Assembly: GCA_039583875.1 (NCBI GenBank)
Contig: CM077162.1
Span: 113,118,589-113,182,588 of the forward strand
Direction: 5' to 3'
Origin: Platanthera guangdongensis
Lineage: Eukaryota; Streptophyta; Magnoliopsida; Asparagales; Orchidaceae
Length of the DNA stretch: 64,000 nt
The translations under genes and the position numbers were made by a program. This document shows positions 20,791 through 32,751 of the stretch, in pieces; the stretch's first letter is position 1, and every line of letters begins with the position of its first letter. The notes beneath the pieces were generated by a model, which searched no databases, had not been told where the DNA came from, and saw only the letters and a list, made by a program, of their open reading frames with translations.

Positions 20791-22691
20791 TGAAAGTGAT
20801 GTGTTAGATCTGAAATACTCTAGAGGGGGGGTGAATAGAGTATTCTTAAATCCTTGATATCTTTTACAGCTTTTGTTGTAATTGTGAAAGTGCATAAACA
20901 AATTAATAAAATATAAACACAGAAATCCTAGAAAGCACAAACACAACAAGAATAAAAAGAAGGGGCAACCAGACAACACAAGAGATTTATAGTAGTTCCC
21001 CAACCTGGGTACATCCACTCTTCTACCACCCTGGTAGGAATCCACTCAGATTTTTGATCAGGTGTCTGACACCAATGAGCTTTTGATCAGGTGCTCAAAA
21101 ACCAAACCTCAAATCTTTTGGTCAGGTGACTTGCAACCAAGAATAACTTTTGAAGGGAGTTATAACCCTTTATACAGTGGGGGGTGATATATGATATTAT
21201 CTTCTCTTTCTCAATATACAACTTAGAATACTTGTGGATATGATTTTAGCAAATGGCTCCCCCTGTGATGTAGAATGGTTTAGGGAAATCTGGAGCTTTG
21301 CTTCATGGTGATAGGTCTTCAATCTTTAAGCCTTAACCAGAAAGATCTTCAGAAACTTCTTGACAGATGGAATAGTTGTTGTCCTTTGAAGTGTCCAGGA
21401 GGGTAGAAGAATGAACACTCTTGATTTTGATTGATTGTTCTTCTTCTTCAGGTAGCAGATGTTCTTCTGGTCTAGGGCTTCTTGAGTTGTTGTATCAGAG
21501 TTCTGAGAGAGAGCAGAGAGATTCTTATTGCATACTGATTGTGTTTTTTTGTCTATATGTCTATGTTCTATTCTCTTATCTTCTTTAGGAAAAGAGTGAA
21601 AATCTCTTTTATATTTCCTGTCAAAATTGTCTTTCGAAATTTGAATTCCTCTGCAATCCATGCTGACGGCCTTGAGAATAAACTGCATTGATTTATTTCC
21701 ACAACTGTCCCATGGAAAAGCAGCAAGCAATAATCCTGGAGAAGACCATAATTAATGCTTTGTCTAACAGTTATATTCAGAGAATATTGAAGCATTAATT
21801 ACTCAGGAATTATTGAATTAGGAAAGGGACAGAAGACTGGAAATGTCTGTCTGGATTCGTCAAACAGATAACAGAAATCGTCAAGCTGAGTCCACAGTTC
21901 GTCGAGCTGAGAAGTTGTGTTCGTCGACCAGACAGCTTTTATTCGTCTAGCTGAGTTCCAAGATTGTCGAGCTGAAAACAAAACTGCACTCTCTAGAAAC
22001 TTTGCCTATTCTGTGTATGATGTTCGTCGAGCTGATAACTGGTTTCATCGACTGAAGTTCAGCAAAGTATTTGTGGACTTAGAATGTTTCAGATGCTTCT
22101 GGATTGAAGTGTTGAAGTGAAGTATCCAAAAATAGTCGACCTGAGAATTTATTTAGTCGAGCTGAGAACTACTAACTGCTGCTTCATAACTTTTGCCAAA
22201 GTGGTCAAAGTTCGTCGAGCTGAGAATCTTGAATTCATCGACTGGAGATGATTCTAGACTTAGAAATTGAGAAACTTCTGTAATAATAAGTTGAAGTAGA
22301 GAACCCAGAAATCGTGGAGCAGAGAACTAAGTTCATTGACCTGAGTCTAGAGAACAAAGTCTGGACTTAGAATGCTGAAGGTAGAGTCCAAAGATCGTCA
22401 GACTAAGAATCAAGTTCGTCGAGCTCAGCTCAGAGAATTCTCTCTGAGATAGTCGAGCTGAGCATGACAATCATCGACCTGAGTTCAATGAACGTCGAAC
22501 TCCTTTTACTGAGTCTTTGAAATCTCTAAGTATTTGAAGTCTCTGGCAGTATGATGATGGCTGGTCCATGAAATGTTGAAACTAAGGACTTGTCCTAGAC
22601 TCTAGGACACAACTATGACCCTGGCTATACATGATGGGTCACAAGATCCTAACTTGGTGAACCTAGCCCAAATCAAACTAGGGATCCAACA
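20791..22691 (-). repeat. 5' LTR of element C (1901 bp)
   Basis: On the minus strand it begins TGTTGGATCCC (22691) and ends ..CACATCACTTTCA (20791), next to the primer site. It carries a TCGTCGA palindrome array (about 21850-22500), a TATA box TATAAAAG (21606-21613, minus), three copies of a TTTTGATCAGGTG-like unit (21050-21145), a TAGTTCCCCAA..GGGTACATCCACT block shared with A/G/H, and CTCTAGAGGGGGGGTGAATAG close to the end. Its partner LTR is outside the window. Confidence 0.92.
21606..21613 (-). promoter_or_regulatory. LTR TATA box of element C
   Basis: On the minus strand TATAAAAG lies downstream of the palindrome array, the same order as in A and G. It is the best TATA match in this LTR, a prediction from position and sequence. 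Confidence 0.5.
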
Positions 22692-23212
22692 CATGGGAAG
22701 GTCGCCACTATACAATGCTGATTCTGTTGGCAATGAAGATCATCAAGAATTAGAAGTGCAAATAAGATTAAGTCAAGTCCACAATCACATATAACATATG
22801 ATATAGAAATCTCAGCAATGTCCACACGATGATAGAAGTACCGAAACAGATCAGTAAGTAGGAATATAAATGGGCTTATGTCTGGTACAGCAAATCCTCA
22901 TTACAACCATCTCGCGGAAGCTAAGAAAAGCTAAAACTCACGGAGCCAAAGACTGGTGCTCCCATACTAGACTGGCCCACCTCCATGTGCACTATTCTCC
23001 GCTAGTGTTGCATCTCCTTCTGCTGCTCCTTGTCTCCTATCCGGAGCCCTTGAAATGTTTGGTCCACAGATCGTTGGTCATAAAGACTAAGCCAACTATC
23101 ATCCCCCTCACCCCCGCGACTACTATGCACTGTGCGAGAGGAGGATTAGTGAAGCTTTTGACGGTGGAGAGTAAACAAAGCAGGTGACGGTGGGACTATC
23201 TAGCAAGTATAT
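22692..23212. other. Unassigned stretch between elements C and K
   Basis: These 521 bp have no convincing ORF, palindrome array or LTR end. They could be the original target DNA of C and K, or an unrecognised piece of a chromovirus LTR or leader. I see no feature that decides this. Confidence 0.4.
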
Positions 23213-26200
23213 TGTAACATCTATAAAATTATAAAAGGAAAGGCAAACTAGTAGTTCTATAAAAAGAAAGAAGTAATGTAAACAAGTTGGGTAGAGCAGT
23301 ATGTGTATGAAAAGTAAACTAAGAAATAAGTAACCTTAACTAATATAAATGCTCATACAAAGTTATAAGTTAAGGGAACTTTTGCAAGGCTCCCAATGTA
23401 TAAAACGTCTCATACCAATTCATACGATGGGGTGTCAGGTTGTATGCGAGTATGTGTGTTGTGATTTGTTATGCCATGATTCATGTAAGTGCAACACAAG
23501 CACTTGACTCTATGCATACAGACCTTTAGTTCCCATATTTTGGAAGCTAGCATCACTCCCAGGAGTCTCCACAGTGGCAAACGAAGACAATGGGTCGGGG
23601 CACCCCACTCCTAGATGGGTATTAACACTACCAGGCCTAGCCCTTGTGTACGCCCCTGAAGGACACACCAGGGTCTCCGCGTACTATGCTAACCCACCAT
23701 CAATCTTTCCCTTGGCTATGTGTAAAACACACCCGCCGAGTCAGCGTACCGACGTCGGTGTGAACGATCGTCAAATACCGAAGACCGGCACTTTATGGAC
23801 ATGCAATTATGAATTTTCCATAGCCATCAGCTCCTAGTACTATCCTGTCCATTTTTACAACCACCAAGCGTACCGCTCGAATAACCTAGCCAAGCTAACC
23901 TCTCGAGACATCGGGGTAGGTGAAGATAAAGTCCTAGTTTTTCTTTACTAGTTGCTCTTTTAACATTTATTCGTAGGATTTAGGTTAACCTTGGACTGCC
24001 TAGAGCATTCCCTGTGAAGGGCTCTCGGGGGCTCTAAGAACTACGATGGTGTGAAGCTCAAAGCTCCCTTTCACAAGGCACTTACTATTATTGGTATCTA
24101 CCCTGGTCCCAATCCTGTTTAATGTTATACAAAATCTAACACGAGTATATTTTGACTCTCTCTATCCACAGGGAAGACGATCTTTCGTCGACCCCGAGCA
24201 CCACTTAACACTAGTCAACCAAGTTCCCACAGCCTGCCTTCCAGTGGTGAACCTGCTCATTCTCAACCAGACCAGATACACTAATTACCCTTTCCCATTA
24301 CAAGTTTCACATATTACTCTACTTTTACAGTTTCTACTATGCGCAGACCAACTATCCTACATGATGAGTGTAAATGCTGGCCCCTTCAGATATTCATCTG
24401 ATTGACCTGAGATTATTATTGGGGGTCTATCATGAAGTTTTAGAAATAAATCCAGAATATAATATTTTCCTAATTTAATTATTATTTAATTAATTTTCAC
24501 CAAAATAAGGACAACAATGCTTTTGAACTACAAGTACAATTTTGTCTCCAGGTATGGCCTTAGAAACATTATGTCAGATGTATCTCATCAAAACAATAAT
24601 AAATTTTGAAATTATCAATTTTTCAAGAAGGTTTTGGCTTCCAAACAAAATATTGAACTTTTTACCATAATAACAGGGTAAAAAGGGAAGTACTAAATTT
24701 ATTCATCCAAAAATTATAAATAAATTACGAGATGCTAAAATGACCAGAAAGGTCTACTTACCAAAAATCATAATTTTCTAAGTCAATTTGGTCACATAAA
24801 TAAATTACTTAATGATATTCAATATGGGGCACTTTTTGTATGTTCCTAAATGAAATGTCTTCCAATAATTCTATAAAAAATTACATAATATTATAATTCC
24901 CTAAAATGACCTATGACCAAGTTTCACAATTTTCCAGTGAATAACAAATCCATAATTAATTTTCCTCCAATTAGGGCAAACATTGAGGTTGTAAATAAAG
25001 TACCAAATATATCAATTCAAAATTCATAACAAAATTGTCAATGAATAATAACATCAAAATAAGCTCTCTGCCCAAGTTTCATGAAAATCCAAGAATATTT
25101 ATACATGAAATTCCATTTTGAAATAAAGTGCCTTAATTAATCCTTAATTAATCCAGAGAGGATGATTCTCCCTAAAAATTCCAATAAAATTATCTAGGGC
25201 TTATTAGCACCCTATTAAGTAGTCTACTAATTTTCAAGTTATTTCCAAGGCATATGACCACATGTCCTTCTCAATACTCAAATGAGCAACACTAGGGTTT
25301 GTACTAGGGTTTGTGGGCATATCCACCCCAAACCACCCAAAACCACTTGTATGGGGGTTATATGAGATTACAAGTCGGTGGCCAAAGTTTCACCACATTT
25401 GAATGAGGAATGGTCACTCACTCCACCTAGAGCACTTTTGAACAAATTTACACTTAAGGGACCAAGCTTTGGTCATATAAGTACCTACTCAAATCAACCT
25501 GAATGGGTTGATATTTTTATCAGGGACATATTTTGACCCTAAGGACCATCCAAAAAACTTTTGATTGATTTTGATGTCATTAGGCACCTTAATTAATTCA
25601 TACCTATATTATTAAATGTTTACAAAAACTATACGAAAATATCATCCAAAAATTCACATTTTTGTATATGTCGTAAGTATAGGTAATAGTGGCTCCCATC
25701 CCAAATTTCAAGTCATTTAGACAAGTGGTTTGGTGGAGGAACTCAATTTAATCTCTTACTAGCCCAATGTATAGTCTGCACCATTTTGAGTGTTGTGCTC
25801 AGAACACTGACCCAAATGGGTTAAAATTAATTTTAAAATAAAGTAGACATCAATGGATACCATTTTCATATAGAACATTTCCTCTGGTTTTGCCTCCAAG
25901 TATTTTTAATATTAAAAAAAAGACACCACAGAAACCATGACAGAAATGATATTAAATGGAATATTAATAATTAGACTTGCACGAATCTTAAAGCATAGAT
26001 TTACGACATCTCTTCATCTTCCACGTGAAGCTAGTGGTACCGATTAATCCATCCTGGAGCAACTTCCAGGACAATTTTCCGGGAATCCAGCCACTTCCCT
26101 AGCCGGCCACCGCCACCACCACCTATGTTGAGCTGGGGGATATCGATTGGTGGCAACACGGCCGCCGGAGGGGCCGTTTCCAGCGAACCCGCAACCACTC

Positions 26201-27307
26201 ATTTCTCATGGAATTTCTTCAAAATCTCTCACTTGATAGGGCCCAATTGAGCACAATATCACCAATAGTTGATCTAAGAGGCTAGCACAGAGGGAGAGGG
26301 GGAGAAGTCGAACTTTTGGGAGGCGTGAAGCCTTGCCGATCGACGGGACACCATTGCCGGTGGTGGTGTCGTTTAGTGCTCCTAAATTGCACTATGGGAA
26401 GGCTCGACTACTTCAGGGAAAGTGTGAAAAAGGCTGCTGGGGGGCTAGGGATGCTTTTAAGATTGTCAAATGGGGAAGAGGAAAGGTGTAGCATCAATGG
26501 CCATTAATGGTCATGAAGGTGACTTTTCGTCCATGGCTTGGGGGGTGAACTTGGGCTCAACTTGGTCGGGAAAAGGCTAGAAACTTCTCCTCTCCCCCAA
26601 GGGAGTTGAATCCAGTATTGAAGAAGATTTGAGAGGCCCTTGGCCTCTCTTGGCTATAAATGGCCTCTCTTTCTCTCTCCTCCGTTAAAGGAAAGATGCG
26701 GCTTTCTCTCTCCTAGTCACCATTTATAAAAAATGGATGGCCTATTATGTAACTCTCAGCCTCACAGACTAGTGGGACACTATAATTCGGCCTAGCCCAA
26801 GTGGGTTGGGCTTGATTAAGTCAAAGTAGGCCATTTTGACCTAAAATTGAGGTGGAGTTGACATTAGTCAATTTGACCCATTGGGTTTCCCCCAATGGGT
26901 ACTTGGTGACCCATTGTCCTCCCATAAGGGCTTAGGAAGGTCTAGGTGGGCCACTTTGGCTAAGGGGAGTCAATTGACCATGGGTGAGGTTAGTTTGACC
27001 TAATTAGGGTTTGGGTTGACTTTGGTCAACTTGGCCATTTTGGGCTACCCTAATGGGTCCTTGGTGACCCAAGTGTCCACTTAAAGGGTTAGTGGTGTTA
27101 TGGTGGGGTCATGGAGTCAAGTTGAATCCCTAAAGTCAAGCCCTATGGTGGGTAATTGAAAATTACAATTTGTAGTCCAAGGTAGTTTTCTCCTTCATGC
27201 CTAAGTTCATTTGGTTTTTTGGGGTTTCTTAGGATTTCCTAGGGTTTTCTCATGACTTAGTCATGACAAAACCACACTTAGCGGTCTATTAGTTTGAGGG
27301 ATGTTAC
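23213..27307 (-). repeat. 3' LTR of element K (about 4.1 kb)
   Basis: On the minus strand it starts TGTAACATCCCTC after the pol 3' region and probably ends ..TTATAGATGTTACA at 23213. The two ends make the perfect 9-bp inverted repeat TGTAACATC/GATGTTACA. The interior is AT-rich and noncoding, with no palindrome array like those of the other elements. The 23213 boundary rests only on that terminal match; the LTR could reach further left. Confidence 0.65.
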
Positions 27308-27399
27308 AAATCTCAATACATAAAAATAAAAGTTTTGCCCCCGAAATTAAGGTTAGGCCTACGGGGTTTCTACGAAAGTAAAAGCATGTAACATCCCTA

Positions 27400-28003
27400 G
27401 GAATTTGAAGGTATACCTGACTCAAAGAGATATGGGTACCTCTGCTACATCAGGTCACGTGGCTCCTAGGTGTGCTCTTCCTGCCCATGATTCCTCCACA
27501 GGACATTGACTAGCAGTACCTTATGGTGCTGCAACACCCGCTCCACTATATCATCGTCCTGACCAGCTCCATGTTGATTAATCGATCTAAAGCAACTGGG
27601 CCATCCTTAGTGGAGATCAGCTGCTCAGGTCATAGTAGAGCCCTCCGAAGTGAAGAGACGTGGAAGACGTCATTCAATCCCGCTAACTCCAGCGGTAGCT
27701 CTAGTCTGTAAGCCAAGGGGCTGATCCGCTCGAGAATCTTGTAAGGACCCATGTATCTCGGACTGAGCTTCTTCCGCCCGCAAACTTGCGAGACTCCATG
27801 CATCGGATGTATCTTCAAGAAAACCCGGTCTCCCACCTGGAAGTCCACCTAACGATGCCATGCATCGTAGCATTTAGCCTATCTGCTCTGGGCCTCTAAC
27901 ATCCTATCTCGAATCACTCTCACCTGAGCATCTGTGTACTCCACGAACTCTGAGTCGAGTGCCTTCGGATCCTTATCCTGGATCCAAGATAGTGGGGTCC
28001 TGT
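27400..28003 (-). pseudogene. Duplicated integrase C terminus and chromodomain of K (copy 1)
   Basis: The frame at 27630-27848 reads DRVFLKIHP, KLSPRYMGPYKILERI, AYRLELPLEL and DVFHVSSLR, the GPY/F module of chromovirus integrase. Downstream, in another frame, comes a chromodomain-like VLLVNVLWRNHGQEEHTWEP (about 27455-27525). The piece has no upstream pol because it belongs to the tandem duplication and abuts LTR sequence at 28004. It is not expressible as an integrase. Confidence 0.85.
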
Positions 28004-29810
28004 ATGGGTTGATATTTTTATCAGGGACATATTTTGACCCTAAGGACCATCCAAAAAATGTTTGATTGATTTTGATGTCATTAGGAACCTTAATTAATTC
28101 ATACCTATATTATTAAATGTTTACAAAAACTATACGAAAATATCATCCAAAAATTCACATTTTTGTATATGTCGTAAGTATAGGTAATAGTGGCTCCCAT
28201 CCCAAATTTCAAGTCATTTAGACAAGTGGTTTGGTGGGGGAACTCAATTTAATCTCTTACTAGCCCAATGTATAGTCTGCACCATTTTGAGTGTTGTGCT
28301 CAGAACACTGACCCAAATGGGTTAAAATTAATTTTAAAATAAAGTAGACATCAATGGATACCATTTTCATATAGAACATTTCCTCTTGTTTTGCCTCCAA
28401 GTATTTTTAATATTTAAAAAAAGACGCCACAAAAACCATGACAGAAATGATATTAAATGGAATATTAATAATTAGACTTGCACGAATCTTAAAGCATAGA
28501 TTTACGGCATCTCTTCATCTTCCACGTGAAGCTAGTGGTACCGATTAATCCATCCTAGAGCAACTTCCAGGACAATTTTTCGGGAACCCAGCCACTTCCC
28601 TAGCCGGCCACCGCCACCACCACCTATGTTGAGCTGGGGGATATCGATTGGTGGCAACACGGCCGCCGGAGGGGCCGTTTCCAGCGAACCCGCAACCACT
28701 CATTTCTCATGGAATTTCTTCAAAATCTCTCACTTGATAGGGCCCAATTGAGCACAATATCTCCAATAGTTGATCTAAGAGGCTAGCACAGAGGGAGAGG
28801 GGGAGAAGTCGAACTTTTGGGAGGCGTGAAGCCTTGCCGATCGACGGGACACCATTGTCGGTGGTGGTGTCGTTTAGTGCTCCTAAATTGCACTATGGGA
28901 AGGCTCGGCTACTTCAGGGAAAGTGTGAAAAAGCCTGCTAGGGGGCTAGGGATGCTTTTAAGATTGTCAAATGGGGAAGAGGAAAGGTGTAGCATCAATG
29001 GCCATTAATGGTCATGAAGGTGACTTTTCGTCCATGGCTTGGGGGGGTGAACTTGGGCTCAACTTGGTCGGGAAAAGGCTGGAAACTTCTCCTCTCCCCC
29101 AAGTGAGTTGAATCCAGCATTGAAGATGATTAGAGAGGCCCTTGGCCTCTCTTGGCTATGAATGGCCTCTCTTTCTCTCTCCTCCATTAAAGGAAAGTTG
29201 CAGCTTTCTCTCTCCTAGTCACCATTTATAAAAAATGGATGACCTATTATGTAACTCTCAGCCTCACAGACTAGTGGGACACTCCAATTGGGCCTAGCCC
29301 AAGTGGGTTGGGCTTGATTAAGTCAAAGTAGGCCATTTTGACCTAAAATTGAGGTGGAGTTGACATTAGTCAATTTGACCCATTGGGTTGCCCGCAATGG
29401 GTCCTTGGTGACCCATTGTCCTCCCATAAGGGCTTAGGAAGGTCTAGGTGGGCCCCTTTGGCTAAGGGGAGTCAATTGACCATGGGTGAGGTTAGTTTGA
29501 CCTAATTAGGGTTTGGGTTGACTTTGGTCAACTTGGCCATTTTGGGCTACCCCAATGGGTCCTTGGTGACCCAAGTGTCCACTTAAAGGGTTAGTGGTGT
29601 TATGGTGGGGTCATGGAGTCAAGTTGAATCCCTAAATTCAAGCCCTATGGTGGTTAATTGAAAATTACAATTTGTAGTCCAAGGTAGTTTTCTCCTTCAT
29701 GCCTAAGTTCATTTGGTTTTTTGGGGTTTCTTAGGATTTCCTAGGGTTTTGTCATGACTTAATCATGACAAAACCACTCTTAGCGGTCTATTAGTTTGAG
29801 GGATGTTACA
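28004..29810 (-). repeat. Second, partial LTR copy of K (from the duplication)
   Basis: This matches 25503-27307, the part of the LTR nearest pol. It ends at ..GGGATGTTACA (29810) next to the second pol copy. It lacks the other 2.3 kb of the LTR, so it is a truncated LTR made by duplication and not by a separate insertion. Confidence 0.88.
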
Positions 29811-29879
29811 AATCTCAATACATAAAAATAAAAATTTTGCCCCCGAAATTAAGGTTAGGCCTACGGGGTTTCTACGAAA

Positions 29880-31990
29880 GTAAAAGCATGTAACATCCCT
29901 AGGAATTTGAAGGTATACCTGACTCAAAGAGATCTGGGTACCTCTGCTACATCAGGTCACATGGCTCCTAGGTGTGCTCTTCCTGCCCATGATTCCTCCA
30001 CAAGACATTGACTAGCGGTACCTTATGGTGCTACAAGACCCGCGCCACTATATCATCGATCCTGACCGGCTCCATGTTGATTAATAGATCTGAAGCAACT
30101 GGGCCATCCATTGTGGAGATCAGCTGCTCAGGTCATAGTAGAGCCCTCCGAAGTGAAAAGATGTGGAAGACGTCATTCAATCCCGCTAACTCCAGCGGTA
30201 GCTCTAGTCTGTAAGCCAAGGGGCCGATCCGCTCGAGAATCCTGTAAGGCCCCATGTATCTCGGACTGAGCTTCTTCCGCCCGCAAACTTGCGAGACTTT
30301 ATGCATCGGATGTATCTTCAAGAAAACCTGGTCTCCCACCTGGAAGTCCACTTGATGATGCCACGCATCGTACCATTTAGCCTATCTGCTCTGGGCCTCT
30401 AACATCCTATCTCGAATCACACTCACCTGAGCATATGTGTACTCCACGAACTATGAGTCGAGTACCTTCGGATCCTTATCCTGGATCCAAGATAGTGGGG
30501 TCCTGTATCTCCGTCCATATAATGCCTCGTAAGGGGACATTCCTATGCTGGACTGATGACTGTTGTTCTAGGAGAACTCGATCAGCGGTAATAGTCTCTC
30601 CTAGGGCTGTCTGCGGTCCAAAATCCATAGGCGTAGAAGATCCTCCAATGTCCGATTAGTGCGCTCTGTCTGCCCATATATCTTAGGGATGAAAGCTGTG
30701 CTGAAATTCAAACGAGAGCCTAGGTAGGCCTGAACTGACCTCCACTCCTTGGACCTAAATCGTACATCCCGATCTGATACGATCGGCATGGGTATTCCAT
30801 GGTAGCGGATAAACTGCTCCACAAATCTCCGCACCAGATCACCGACCAGAGCTTCCTTCCTGATTGGGATAAACCTAGCAACCTTCATCAATTTATCGAC
30901 GATCATCCAAATCGAGTCATTCGCCGCATGGGATCGGGGTAGCCCATGTATAAAATCCATAGTTATGTCCTCAAATTTCCACTCGGGCACCGGGAGTGGC
31001 TTCAATAATCTGGCCGGACTCTTGCACTCCACCTTTACGAGCTGGCAATACTCACAATGTGTCACGAAGTATGTAATATCCTTCTTCATGCCCGACCACT
31101 ACATCGTCCTCTTCAGATCTGCTGTCATCTTTAGGATCACCAGGTTCACTGAATATCTGCTGCAGTGGGCCTCTGTCATGATATCTCCCCAAATTCGACC
31201 TCCTATCAATATATAAACTCGGCCTCTAAAGCATAATACCCCATCTCTTAGAGAGTAATCCCCTACCGTGCCTTCCTCTAAGGCCCTAAATATCGGCTCC
31301 ATCATCGCATACAACCTCTGCTCGTCCCTGATGCAATCCCAGATGTCATCGGTGGTACTTGTCGATGCCAGGTACTCCTCATACAGCTCCGGATCATCCT
31401 CAGACACGAGAGATATCTACATTTCTTCAAACATCCGCACCAGCTCTATGGCCATCAACTGATGTCCTGCTCCTATTGTAGTGGCTATTCAGCTCAGAGC
31501 GTCTACTACCACATTGGCCTTTTAAGGATGATAATGCATGGTATACTGGTAGCCTGACAAGAACTCTACCCAGCATCTCTGTTGAATAATCAGCTCCTTC
31601 TGCATATCCACGTATTTCAAGTTCTTGTGATCCAAGAAAATATCATAATGGACTCCATAGAGATAGTGCCGCCAGATCTTCGGAGCGAAGTTAACCTCTC
31701 CCATCTCCAGATCGTGCACTGGATAGTTCTTATTGTGTTTCTTCAGCTGTCTGGTGGCATATACTATCACCTATCCATTCTGCATCAGAACGGCACCCAT
31801 CCTCTGGTACGATGCGTATGTATAAACCTGAAATCCTTACTTCCCTGATGAAAGGGCAAGGATGGGGGTTTTGGTAAGCCGACCCTTTAGATCTTGGAAA
31901 GCAGCCTCACACTGCGGAGTCCAAACAAATACAGTCTCCTTCTTCGTCAGAGATGTGAGTGGGAGGGAAGTACGAGAGAAACCTTCTACG
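29880..31990 (-). pseudogene. pol: Chromovirus pol of K: RT thumb, RNase H, integrase, chromodomain
   Basis: From 31990 down: EGFSRTSLPLTSLTKKE and QCEAAFQDLKGRL (RT connection), then RNase H (31522-31770: YPVHDLEMGEV, FLDHKNLKY), the integrase zinc region, and the core (30601-31089) with CEYCQLVK, MDFIHGLPRS, SDRDVRF and QTERTNRTLEDLLR, so the Asp-Asp-Glu residues are present. The GPY/F module (30133-30351) and a chromodomain-like tail (29930-30030) follow. Frame breaks near 31510, 31095 and 30590 disable it. Integrase with a chromodomain inserts cDNA, in chromoviruses often into heterochromatin. Confidence 0.9.
31986..31990. repeat. Target-site duplication of E, left copy
   Basis: CTACG precedes the E 5' LTR and CTATG (37891-37895) follows its 3' LTR, a 5-bp duplication with one C/T change at a CpG. 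Taking out one copy plus E rejoins the RT frame of K (minus strand ..YYWMFI to EGFSR..). Confidence 0.85.
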
Positions 31991-32029
31991 TATAATACCC
32001 CAAAGCCCAAGTTGGGTTTAGGTTGGGTG

Positions 32030-32450
32030 ACATGGCCTGGTACACGGGCGTGTCCTATGGTATGTCGTGCTCGGGTCGACGAACTGCGCTCGATAATCGT
32101 CGAGCGGCAAGCAAGTGGAGTACACGGCCTGTGACACGGGCGTGTCACCAGGCGTGTCCTCTGCTGGATTCAGCCAGGATTACGCGTGTTGAGAGACACA
32201 AGTGTGTCTTGGGGAACACGGCCTGGGACACGGGCGTGTCCCATGGCCTTGTCCCGCTCGGGTGAGCTGATGTCATACTGGGTGAAGTACACGGCTGCCA
32301 GACATGGGCATGTCGACCATGACATGGGCATTTAGGGTGTGACACGAGCGTGTCACATGGCGGTGTACTGTTTGGAATTGAGTCGGTTGTGTGCCGCTTA
32401 AGGGACACGGCCTGTGACACGGGCATGTCACAGGGCGTGTCAGGCCATGT
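32030..32450. repeat. GACACGGGCGTGTC hairpin array in LTR E (5')
   Basis: Six or so hairpins of the ACACGGCCTG-GACACGGGCGTGTC type occur, with one TCGACGAACTGCGCTCGA..TCGTCGAG block. The right LTR has the homologous array at 35816-36240, with many C/T differences. Confidence 0.88.
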
Positions 32451-32725
32451 CCAGCCTATTTTTGGGCAAATCAAAGTCGTTCATTCACTTATCCTGTATC
32501 TAAGGGCACAGGCTCTTCCCTGTTGAGATAAGGCCGAGAATGAGGGACCAAGTCCGTCATTTCATTCCTTCTCCTTCTTCTCAAGAGAGAGAGAGAGAGA
32601 GCAAGAGAATGAGAGGAAGGGAAAGGGGAAACTAGCTGCTGGAGGAGCTGCGGAGTACGAAATCAAGATTCGAGTTTGGATTCGTGAAGGCAAAGTCGAG
32701 GCGGTGATTTCCATATGGCTAGTTC

Positions 32726-32751
32726 ATGGCTGCAAAGAGATCTGCAAGGGT
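32726..32751 (+). CDS. gag: Predicted Gag exon 1 (8 codons) with splice donor, element E
   Basis: ATG at 32726 plus eight codons (M-A-A-K-R-S-A-R) end at 32749, directly before GTAACG (donor GT 32750-32751). Codon phase is 0. The acceptor-like AG at 34225-34226 (TTTTGTACATTGATAG) is followed in phase by the gag frame at 34227, giving a 1477-nt intron. Gag has no upstream in-frame ATG near 34227 of its own, which would explain the need for this exon. Four other LTRs conserve the unit. Splicing is inferred. Confidence 0.6.

Larger units (their letters stand above)
12496..22691 (-). mobile_element. Degenerate Sirevirus element C (minus strand), truncated by D
   Basis: Read on the minus strand from 22691: 5' LTR, Met-tRNA primer site, gag, PR, IN, RT, RNase H, palindrome array, aORF. 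The aORF is cut at 12496 by the insertion of D; its 3' end and 3' LTR lie beyond D, outside the window. It is a different family from A/G/H (different LTR and palindrome) and much older, judged by many stops and frameshifts. Confidence 0.92.
25503..30506. repeat. 2.5 kb tandem duplication across the LTR/pol junction of K
   Basis: The segment 25503-28003 (1.8 kb of LTR plus 0.7 kb of pol end) is repeated directly at 28004-30506, with scattered substitutions and one-base indels. The junction at about 28004 fuses pol sequence ..GTGGGGTCCTGT to LTR sequence ATGGGTTGATATT, with at most 2 bp of shared sequence (AT). Confidence 0.93.

Noticed and set aside
22870..24405. Open frames of 87-105 codons
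   Set aside because: They fall in the unassigned stretch and LTR of K, have no motif and no ortholog-like structure.
26316..26507. Small ORF repeated at 28817-29008
   Set aside because: Its conservation is explained by the 2.5 kb tandem duplication of LTR sequence; no coding features.
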